Assembly: GCA_963720475.1 (NCBI GenBank)
Contig: OY970394.1
Location: 1,426,001 to 1,490,000, forward strand
DNA length: 64,000 nt
Reading direction: 5' to 3'
From: G963720475 sp963720475
GTDB lineage: Bacteria > Actinomycetota > Thermoleophilia > Solirubrobacterales > Thermoleophilaceae
Shown: in pieces, positions 57,289-64,000 of the stretch
How the letters are laid out: every line of letters begins with the position of its first letter
Position numbering within the stretch: position 1 is the first letter of the stretch
Program-made: the position numbers and the translations under genes
The notes under the pieces: model-generated
Told to the model about the DNA's origin: nothing
What the model saw: the letters and a program-made list of their open reading frames with translations, nothing else
The model's database searches: none

Positions 57289-59154
57289 TTGTGCGGCATC
57301 GTCGGATACGTGGGTGAGCGGCCCTGCCGCGACATCCTCATGCGCGGTCTCGAGAAGCTCGAGTACCGCGGCTACGACTCAGCCGGGATCTCGCTGCTCG
57401 TCGGTGGCGAGATCGAGTCCGTGCGCGCGGTCGGCAACCTCGCCCAGCTGAGCGAAGCGGTCGCGGCGCGCGCGGCGGCTGCCGGGAACGGGGGCGGTGT
57501 CGCGACGGCCGAGTTCGACGCGACCACCGGTATCGCCCACACGCGCTGGGCCACTCACGGCAAGGTCACCGAGGAGAACGCCCATCCCCACTACGACACC
57601 GCCGATCGCGTCCACATCGTTCTCAACGGGATCGTCGAGAACTACGTCGAGCTGCGCGAGCGCCTCAGCGCGGCCGGCGCAGAGTTCACCTCGGAGACCG
57701 ACGCCGAGGTCGTCGCCCACCTGATCTCGCACCACCTCGAGGGCGACCTCGTCGCAGCCGTCCGCAATGCCTACGCGGAGCTGCGCGGCCACTACTCGTT
57801 CGTCGCGATGTCGGCCGACGAGCCGGGCCTGCTCGTCGGCGCGCGGCTCGAGTGCCCGCTCGTCGTCGGGGTCGGCGACGGCGAGCGCTTCATCGCCTCG
57901 GCGATCCCCGCCTTCCTCGCCGAGACCCGCGACGCGCTCTACCTCGAGAACGACGAGATCGTCGTCATCCGCCCCGGCCGCACCGAGCTCTTCGACACCG
58001 ACGGCAACCCGATCGAGCGCTCCGTCGAGGAGGTGGACTGGGACGAGGACGCGGCCGAGAAGGGCGGCTACGAGACATTCATGCTGAAGGAGATCCACGA
58101 GCAACCGGACGCCGTCGCCGAGACGATCGCCGACCGCGCCCCCGGCGACCACCTCGAGCTCGGCGACATCGGCCTCTCCGACGACGAGCTCCGCAACCTG
58201 CGCCGGATCGTGATCGTCGCCTGCGGGACCTCCTACCACGCGGGTCTGGTCGGCCGTTACGCGATCGAGGAGTGGGCGCGTGTCCCGATCGAGATGGACA
58301 TCGCCTCCGAGTTTCGCTACCGCCACCCGGTCGTCGGCGAGGAAGACCTCGTCATCGGGATCTCCCAGTCGGGCGAGACCGCCGACACGCTCGCGGCGAT
58401 GCGGCTCGCGCGGGACGCCGGGGCCAAGGTGCTCGCGATCACGAACATCATGGGCAGCCAGGCCACGCGCGACTCGGACGGTCAGCTCTATACGCGCGCG
58501 GGGATAGAGATCGGCGTCGCCGCGACGAAGACCTACGTATCGCAGGTCGCGACGATGTACCTGCTCGGGCTGAAGCTCGCCGAGGTGCGCGGGACGATCG
58601 ACGAGCCCCGGATCGTCGAGCTGATCGCCGAGCTCAAGCGCCTGCCGAACGCGATCACGGAGCTGCTCGCTTCGGTCGATCCGGCGATCCGCGAGATCGC
58701 CCACCACTGGCACAAGTCGGAGTTCTTCCTCTACCTCGGACGCCACGTCGGCTTGCCGGTGGCGCTCGAGGGGGCGCTCAAGATGAAGGAGATCTCCTAC
58801 ATCCCGACCGACGCCTACGCAGCCGGCGAGATGAAGCACGGCCCGATCGCGCTGCTCGACGACCGGACGCCGGTGGTCTGCATCGCGACCGAGTCGCCGA
58901 TCCTCGACAAGGTGCTCTCGAACGTCCAAGAGGTACGCGCGCGCGGGGCGCACGTCATCGCGATCGCGACCGAGGGCGACGAGGCGGTCGCCGAGCAGGC
59001 GGAGGAGGTCATCTACGTGCCGCGCTCGGACTGGCTGCTCCAGCCGCTGCTCGCGATCGTCCCGCTCCAGCTGCTCGCCTACTACGTCGCGACCGAGCTC
59101 GGGCTGAACGTCGACCAGCCGCGCAACCTGGCGAAGACGGTCACGGTCGAATGA
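57289..59154 (+). CDS. glmS: Glutamine-fructose-6-phosphate aminotransferase
   Basis: GlmS makes glucosamine-6-phosphate. The 621-residue protein begins CGIVGYVGERPCRDILMRG after the start, so the second residue is the catalytic N-terminal cysteine. The glutaminase has THTRWATHGKVTEENAHPH-like ARTRWATHG, and two SIS domains carry ISQSGETADTLAAMRLAR and VGLPVALEGALKMKEISYI. The end DQPRNLAKTVTVE is canonical. TTG 57289 is fixed by the cysteine; AAGGAGG lies 12 bases upstream. No glmS ribozyme is visible. Confidence 0.97.
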   Translation: MCGIVGYVGERPCRDILMRGLEKLEYRGYDSAGISLLVGGEIESVRAVGNLAQLSEAVAARAAAAGNGGGVATAEFDATTGIAHTRWATHGKVTEENAHPHYDTADRVHIVLNGIVENYVELRERLSAAGAEFTSETDAEVVAHLISHHLEGDLVAAVRNAYAELRGHYSFVAMSADEPGLLVGARLECPLVVGVGDGERFIASAIPAFLAETRDALYLENDEIVVIRPGRTELFDTDGNPIERSVEEVDWDEDAAEKGGYETFMLKEIHEQPDAVAETIADRAPGDHLELGDIGLSDDELRNLRRIVIVACGTSYHAGLVGRYAIEEWARVPIEMDIASEFRYRHPVVGEEDLVIGISQSGETADTLAAMRLARDAGAKVLAITNIMGSQATRDSDGQLYTRAGIEIGVAATKTYVSQVATMYLLGLKLAEVRGTIDEPRIVELIAELKRLPNAITELLASVDPAIREIAHHWHKSEFFLYLGRHVGLPVALEGALKMKEISYIPTDAYAAGEMKHGPIALLDDRTPVVCIATESPILDKVLSNVQEVRARGAHVIAIATEGDEAVAEQAEEVIYVPRSDWLLQPLLAIVPLQLLAYYVATELGLNVDQPRNLAKTVTVE

Positions 59155-59504
59155 TTGGCCTCGACCTGCTCGAGATCGAGCGTCTCGAGCAGGCGCTCGA
59201 GCGTCGGCCGCGGCTTGCGGAGCGGGTGTTCTCCGACGACGAGCGGGCGTACGCCGAGACGCGCGCCAATCCTGCGCAACACCTTGCCGCGCGCTTCTGC
59301 GCGAAGGAGGCGGTCGCGAAGGCGCTCGGGCTCGGCGGCTGGCCGTTCACCGACATCGAGGTGGTCGCGACCGGCGCCGCTCCGAAGGTGCGTCTCGCCG
59401 GCGCGGCCGCCGCGCGCGCTGACGAGCTCGGGGTCGAGGCGCTCGTGTCGCTCACACACACGGACACCACGGCTGGCGCCGTCGCGATCCTTCGCCCCAG
59501 GTAG
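59151..59504 (+). CDS. acpS: Holo-acyl-carrier-protein synthase
   Basis: AcpS loads phosphopantetheine onto ACP. The 117-residue protein has MIGLDLLEIERLEQALERRP (metal Asp), LAARFCAKEAVAKALGLGG (substrate Glu and Lys) and LVSLTHTDTTAGAVAIL. ATG 59151 overlaps the glmS stop as ATGA. It starts a string with nnr and alr, as in many actinobacteria. Confidence 0.92.
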   Translation: MIGLDLLEIERLEQALERRPRLAERVFSDDERAYAETRANPAQHLAARFCAKEAVAKALGLGGWPFTDIEVVATGAAPKVRLAGAAAARADELGVEALVSLTHTDTTAGAVAILRPR

Positions 59505-61022
59505 ATGGCCCTGCCGGACTGGCTCGACTCGGTCTACACCGCGGACGAGATGCGCGCCTGCGACGCGTGGGCGATCGACGAGCAGGGGATTCCATCGCTC
59601 GACCTGATGGAGCGCGCTGCGCTCGGCTTGGCGCGGCTGACCGCCGAGATCGCGGGGCCCACCGGTCCGATCAGGATCGTCTGCGGCAAGGGCAACAACG
59701 GCGGCGACGGGATCGCGGCGGCTCGCCTCCTGCGCGACGAGGGTCGCGAGGTGGACGTGTTGCTGACCGCGGACGTGGGCGACCTCCGTGGCGACGCGGC
59801 GGCAAACCTCGAGCGGCTGCCCGGACCCCCACCGGAGCAGTTCGGCGCCGACCGCCTGGCCGGCTCGGCCGTGATCGTGGACGCCCTGCTCGGAACCGGC
59901 TTCGAGGGCTCGCCGCGCGAGCCGCTTGCGGGTGCCATCACCGCGGTAAACGCGTCGGGCGCCCCGGTGGTCGCGTGCGACGTCCCCTCGGGTGTGAACG
60001 CAGCCACGGGCGAGGTCGGGGGAGAGGCGGTTCGCGCGCGGGCCACAGCCACCTTCCACGGTCCGAAGATCGGTCTCTACCTCGCGCCCGGGAAGCGTTG
60101 CGCCGGCGAGGTGCGGACGATCGAGATCGGAATCCCACGTGAGGCGCCCGAGCCGACCGCCGCCGGTTTGATCTCCTCGCGCGTGCTCGATCTCGTGCCG
60201 TCACGCCCGCGCGACGGCTCGAAGTTCACCTCGGGGCGTGTCGCGATTGCCGGCGGGGCTCGGGGCCTGACCGGCGCCCCGGCGCTCGCCGCCCTCGCTG
60301 CCCAGCGCGCGGGCGCAGGCTACGTCCAGCTCGCGGTGCCCGCCGCGGTGCAGCCCGCGGTGGCGGCCCACCTGCTCGAGGCGATGGCGCGCGGGATCGC
60401 CGACAGCGATGGCACTCACACCCCGGACGGCGTCGACGAGGCGCTCGAGCTCGCCGAGCCCGCGGGTGCGCTCGTGCTCGGGCCGGGGATCGGCCGTAGC
60501 GAGGGTGCGCTCGAGTTCGCCCGCCTCGTCGCCGCCCGGGCCGAGCGGCCGCTGCTGATCGACGCCGATGGGTTGAACGCACACGCTGAGCGACTGGGCG
60601 ATCTGACGGCCCGCAGCGATCCGACGATCCTCACCCCGCATGCCGGCGAGCTCGCGCGTCTGCTCGACACCGACAGCGCCGATATCGAAGCCCACCGCCT
60701 CGCGCACGCCCGCGAGGCGGCGGAGCAGAGCGGCGCGATCGTCGTCCTCAAGGGCGACGACACGATCGTCGCCGCGCCCGGTGGACCGGTGGCGATCAAT
60801 CCCGGCGCGACGCCGGCGCTCGCGACGGCCGGCACGGGTGACGTCCTCTCGGGCGTGATCGGGACACTGCTCGCCAAGCGGATGGACCCGTTCGCTGCGG
60901 CCGCCGCCGGTGTGCTTGCCCACGCCCGTGCGGGGAAGGTCGCAGCTGAGCGCCACGGCGCGGACCACGTCGTCGCGGGCGATGTGATCGATGCCCTGCC
61001 GGACGCGTTCGCCGCGCAGTAG
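59505..61022 (+). CDS. nnr: Bifunctional NAD(P)H-hydrate epimerase/dehydratase
   Basis: This 505-residue repair enzyme has an N-terminal epimerase (YjeF_N; VCGKGNNGGDGIAAARLL, VIVDALLGTGFEG and ACDVPSGVNAATGEV) and a C-terminal ADP-dependent dehydratase (VLGPGIGRSEGALEFAR, TPHAGELARLL and TAGTGDVLSGVIGTLLAKR). Both domains look complete. It follows acpS directly and overlaps no gene; alr follows after ten bases. Confidence 0.94.
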   Translation: MALPDWLDSVYTADEMRACDAWAIDEQGIPSLDLMERAALGLARLTAEIAGPTGPIRIVCGKGNNGGDGIAAARLLRDEGREVDVLLTADVGDLRGDAAANLERLPGPPPEQFGADRLAGSAVIVDALLGTGFEGSPREPLAGAITAVNASGAPVVACDVPSGVNAATGEVGGEAVRARATATFHGPKIGLYLAPGKRCAGEVRTIEIGIPREAPEPTAAGLISSRVLDLVPSRPRDGSKFTSGRVAIAGGARGLTGAPALAALAAQRAGAGYVQLAVPAAVQPAVAAHLLEAMARGIADSDGTHTPDGVDEALELAEPAGALVLGPGIGRSEGALEFARLVAARAERPLLIDADGLNAHAERLGDLTARSDPTILTPHAGELARLLDTDSADIEAHRLAHAREAAEQSGAIVVLKGDDTIVAAPGGPVAINPGATPALATAGTGDVLSGVIGTLLAKRMDPFAAAAAGVLAHARAGKVAAERHGADHVVAGDVIDALPDAFAAQ

Positions 61023-61032
61023 TGTCGGCGCC

Positions 61033-62172
61033 GTGGGAGCGGGCGAGCAAACCCCCGAGCGCGCCGTCGCGCGCGTAGACCTCGGCGCGATCGAGCGCAA
61101 CTGCGCACACCTGCGCTCGCTGCTGACCGGCGGCGCCGATCTGTGCGCGGTCGTGAAGGCGAACGGGTACGGACACGGCGCGGTTGAGAGCGCCCGGGCC
61201 GCGCTCGGCGGGGGCGCGACGTGGCTCGCGGTGGCGACGGCGGCCGAGGCAGCCGAGCTGCGCGACGCCGGGATCGACGCGCGCGTGCTGATCATGGGCG
61301 CGCTCACGAGCGCCGAGCTGCCCGGGGCGCTCGCGGCAGATGCCGACGTGGTGGCCTGGCGCCCGGACTTCGCCGACCGGCTCGCGGACGTCGCGCGCGG
61401 CGAGGGCGCGACCGCGCGTGTCCATGTGAAGCTCGATACCGGGATGGGTCGCTTCGGAACCCCCGACCCCGCCGCCGCACGCGAGCTCGCCGAACAGGTG
61501 GACGGCGCCGACGGGCTCGAGCTGGTCGGCGTGATGACCCATTTCGCCACCGCCGACGAGGAGGGCGACGGGCACTTCCCGGAGCAGCTCGAGCGCTTCG
61601 AGCGCTTCGTCGAGGAGCTGCGCGCGGCGCACCCGGACGTCATCGCCCACGCGGCCAACAGCGCAGCGCTCTACCGCGACGAGCGCGCTCACTTCGATCT
61701 CGTCCGCTGCGGGATCGCCGTCTACGGGCTCGACCCGTTCCAGGAGGACCCTGATGAGCGCGGACTCGATCAGGCCCTTTCGCTCGGGTCCTACGTCGCG
61801 GCCGCGCGCTGGTTCGAGCCGGGCGAGAGCGCCGGCTACGGCTGCCGCTGGCGCGCCGAGGAGCCGACCTGGATCGCCACGGTGCCAATCGGCTACGCGG
61901 ATGGCGTGCGGCGGAAGCTCACCAACAACGGCGAGGTCCTCGTCGGCGGCCGGCGGCGCCCGATCGTCGGCACGATCAGCATGGACAACATCACGGTCGA
62001 GTTGGGCCCCGAAGGGGAGTCTGAGCCGGGCGAGCCCGTCGTCCTGATCGGCCGCCAGGGCGAGGAGCGCATCCTCTGCGAGGAGATGGCCGCCCGGCTC
62101 GACACGATCAACTACGAGATCACCTGCGGGCTCTCGCCGCGGGTGAGGCGTGAGTACCTCGGCGGTAGCTGA
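61033..62172 (+). CDS. alr: Alanine racemase
   Basis: Alr makes D-alanine for the wall. The 379-residue protein has the PLP lysine in CAVVKANGYGHGAVESARAA, the barrel segments KLDTGMGRFG and GVMTHFATADEEGDGHFPEQ, and the C-terminal domain with SAGYGCRWRAEEPTW (catalytic Tyr region) and GTISMDNITVELG. GTG 61033 is preferred for spacing after the nnr stop and because the family begins near VARVDLGAIERN. The CCA-type gene starts inside its last 23 bases. Confidence 0.95.
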   Translation: MGAGEQTPERAVARVDLGAIERNCAHLRSLLTGGADLCAVVKANGYGHGAVESARAALGGGATWLAVATAAEAAELRDAGIDARVLIMGALTSAELPGALAADADVVAWRPDFADRLADVARGEGATARVHVKLDTGMGRFGTPDPAAARELAEQVDGADGLELVGVMTHFATADEEGDGHFPEQLERFERFVEELRAAHPDVIAHAANSAALYRDERAHFDLVRCGIAVYGLDPFQEDPDERGLDQALSLGSYVAAARWFEPGESAGYGCRWRAEEPTWIATVPIGYADGVRRKLTNNGEVLVGGRRRPIVGTISMDNITVELGPEGESEPGEPVVLIGRQGEERILCEEMAARLDTINYEITCGLSPRVRREYLGGS

Positions 62173-63592
62173 CCGGCTCGCCGCCGAGCCGGCGGTTCAG
62201 GCCGTCCGCGCGGCGCTCGCTGACGTCGAGGCCGGATCGGTGTGGATCGTCGGCGGCGCCTTGCGCGATGCGCTGCTCGAGCACCCGGTCGCCGACGTGG
62301 ACCTCGCCGTGAGGGGCGATCCGGCACCGGTCGCGCGCAAGGTCGCCGATGCGCTCGGTGCCCCCGTGTTCCGGCTGTCGGAGGCGTTCGGCGCCTGGCG
62401 CGTGGTCTCGCCCGCCGGCTGGATCTGCGACGTCTCGCCGCTCCAGGGCGAGCGGATCGAGGACGACCTCGCCCGGCGCGACTTCACGATCAACGCGCTC
62501 GCGGCGCCGCTCGAGGGCGGCGAGCCGATCGACCCCCACGCCGGCGCACGCGACCTCGACGCCGGCATCCTGCGCGTGCTCGGCGCGGCGAGCTACGAGG
62601 CCGATCCGCTGCGCGCGCTGCGGCTCGTGCGGTTCGCGGTCGAGCTCGGGCTGGGCCCCGACGAAGAGACCAAGCGCCTCACGCGCGCGGCCGCCCCGCG
62701 GATCGCGGAGGTCGCCGGCGAGCGGGTCTTCGCCGAGCTCCAGCGGGTGATCGTGGCCGAGCGCGTGCTCGACGGGATCGCCCTCGCCGACGACCTCGGC
62801 GTGCTCGCCGCCGTGCTGCCCGAGGTAGCGGAGCTCCACGACGTCGAGCAGAGCCACTTTCATCACCTCGACGTGTACGGACACACGCTCGAGGTCGTGC
62901 GCGAGCAGGTGGCGTTGGAGAGTCGCCTCGAGGAGCTGTTCGGGGAGCTCGCGGGCCCGCTCGGTGCGCTTCTCGACGAGCCGTTCGCCGACGAGCTCAC
63001 CCGTCGCGAGGCGCTCCGCTTCGGAGCCCTCCTGCACGACATCGGCAAGCCGGCCACCCGCGGCGTGCGCCCGGACGGGCGGGTGACCTTCATCGGCCAC
63101 GACAGCATCGGCTACAAGCAGGTGCGAAAGCTCTTCCGCCGCCTGCGGGCGAGCGCTCGGCTGGGCGACTTCGTCGGTCTGCTGACCCGCCACCACCTCG
63201 TCCTCGGGTTCCTCGTCCACCAGCGCCCGCTGCCGCGCGACACCGTCTACGCCTACCTCAACCTGACCTCGCCGGTCGAGGTCGAGGTGACGCTCCTCAC
63301 CTGCGCCGACCGCCTCGCGACGCGCGGCCAGAACGCCGACGCCGCGATCGCCGCTCACCTCGAGCTCGCCGCTGAGCTGATGGACGACGCGCTCCGCTGG
63401 CGGGCGGATGGCCCCCCGCTACCGCCGCTGCGCGGCGACGAGCTCGCCGCCGAGCTCGGGATCGAGCCCGGGCCCGCTCTGGGAGAGCTCCTCTCGCGGC
63501 TCGAGCAGGCGGCGTTCACGGGCGAGGTCGGGACACGCGAGGAGGCGCTCGCGTTCGCCCGCCGCGTGCGGCAAGATTCCCCGCCAGGGTGA
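62150..63592 (+). CDS. CCA-adding/poly(A) polymerase family nucleotidyltransferase with HD domain
   Basis: The 480-residue protein has the class II polymerase head (VWIVGGALRDALLEHPVADVDLA with the DxD-type acid pair), RDFTINALAAPLEGG, YEADPLRALRLVRFAVELGL, and then an HD domain (FHHLDVYGHTLEVV, ALLHDIGKPATRG and IGHDSIGYKQVRKLF). It most likely adds CCA to tRNA; a poly(A) role cannot be excluded from sequence. GTG 62150 overlaps alr by 23 bases. Confidence 0.88.
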   Translation: MSTSAVADRLAAEPAVQAVRAALADVEAGSVWIVGGALRDALLEHPVADVDLAVRGDPAPVARKVADALGAPVFRLSEAFGAWRVVSPAGWICDVSPLQGERIEDDLARRDFTINALAAPLEGGEPIDPHAGARDLDAGILRVLGAASYEADPLRALRLVRFAVELGLGPDEETKRLTRAAAPRIAEVAGERVFAELQRVIVAERVLDGIALADDLGVLAAVLPEVAELHDVEQSHFHHLDVYGHTLEVVREQVALESRLEELFGELAGPLGALLDEPFADELTRREALRFGALLHDIGKPATRGVRPDGRVTFIGHDSIGYKQVRKLFRRLRASARLGDFVGLLTRHHLVLGFLVHQRPLPRDTVYAYLNLTSPVEVEVTLLTCADRLATRGQNADAAIAAHLELAAELMDDALRWRADGPPLPPLRGDELAAELGIEPGPALGELLSRLEQAAFTGEVGTREEALAFARRVRQDSPPG

Positions 63593-63600
63593 GGTACCGA

Positions 63601-64000
63601 TGACGATCGTCGACTGCGCGGTTTACGAGGAGGGCCGGCGCCGGGGTGGCAAGCTCGACCTCGACCACGCGTTCAAAGAGTGCCACGACGGCGCGTTCGT
63701 CTGGATCGGGCTGCACGAGCCTTCCGAGCAGGAGTTCGACGCCGTGGCACGCGAGTTCCAGCTCCACGAGCTCGCCGTCGAGGACGCGGTCCACGCGAAC
63801 CAGCGGCCCAAGCTCGAGGTCTACGGCGAGTCGCTCTTCGTCGTGCTGCGGACCGGGCGCTACGTGGACACCCAGGAGGTGGTCGAGCTCGGCGAGGTCC
63901 ACGCGTTCATCGGCAGCGACTTCCTCGTGACGGTCCGCCACGGCAAGGCGAGCGACCTGCACGCCGTCCGCCTCGCGATCGAGCAGCGGCCTGATCTGCT
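63601..64000 (+). CDS. CorA-family magnesium transporter, N-terminal part
   Basis: The first 133 residues are present before the window ends. FVWIGLHEPSEQEFDAVARE, then LAVEDAVHANQRPKLEVYGE and LGEVHAFIGSDFLVTVRHGK are the cytoplasmic domain signatures of CorA/ZntB-type channels. The membrane helices and GMN motif lie outside the window, so magnesium versus other divalent ions stays open. ATG 63601 follows GAGGTACCG after the CCA-type gene. Confidence 0.85.

Overview
This window is about 70% G+C and uses many GTG and TTG starts. Its gene content points to a high-GC actinobacterium, most likely of the class Thermoleophilia (Solirubrobacterales-like). That placement is an inference from gene content: there is no rRNA gene in the window, and I see no tRNA gene, prophage, IS element or CRISPR array. 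Nearly all genes are chromosomal housekeeping genes. Single-base insertions break at least seven genes, including the essential sufB; this looks like sequencing or assembly error rather than gene decay.

Layout. 1-731: interrupted N-terminal part of a membrane protein, possibly a cyclase-type sensor, running off the left edge. 0.8-2.5 kb: a TenA/PqqC-like protein, a SpoIIM-family membrane protein and a broken DUF3817 protein. 2.5-11 kb: a dispersed SUF iron-sulfur locus on the minus strand (Rrf2 regulator-sufC-sufD-sufS, then sufU, then sufB), interleaved on the plus strand with an amine oxidase and three paralogous lipoproteins. 11-16 kb: SCO1/SenC, a secreted protein, a DUF1326-DUF2182 pair, and a NarL-type two-component system. 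16-23 kb: sulfur and cysteine genes (rhodanese-MoeB fusion, DoxX, a cysteine-rich regulator, CysO-like carrier, CysM, Mec peptidase) around a Tat island (tatA, a cupredoxin and two ferritin-like proteins). 24.5-27 kb: two acyl-CoA dehydrogenases.

27-28.2 kb: a gluzincin-like metallopeptidase gene enclosed by two 84-bp inverted repeats, with a dense array of RNA-like hairpins beside it. 28-38 kb: penicillin acylase, DUF1802, hydantoinase B and A, a zinc-knuckle protein, nadB and a deacetylase-like protein. 38-45 kb: Flp pilin, rph, rdgB, a CDF transporter, a roadblock-tldD-tldE operon and an HU gene. 45-54 kb: pyrF, LysM protein, D,D-carboxypeptidase, pfkB-type kinase, quinone reductase, guaB3-guaA, a GlsB-like protein, and an M23 peptidase under a c-di-AMP riboswitch. 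54.5-64 kb: rplM-rpsI, glmM, glmS, acpS, nnr, alr, a CCA-adding-type enzyme and a partial corA.

How the genes work together. The MoeB-rhodanese protein, CysO, CysM and Mec form a complete protein-thiocarboxylate cysteine route, next to the SUF machinery that uses cysteine sulfur. glmM, glmS and alr supply cell-wall precursors, and the D,D-carboxypeptidase and M23 peptidase remodel the wall. Many genes have a TAGNNT-type -10 hexamer 5-12 bases before the start codon, which suggests widespread leaderless transcription.
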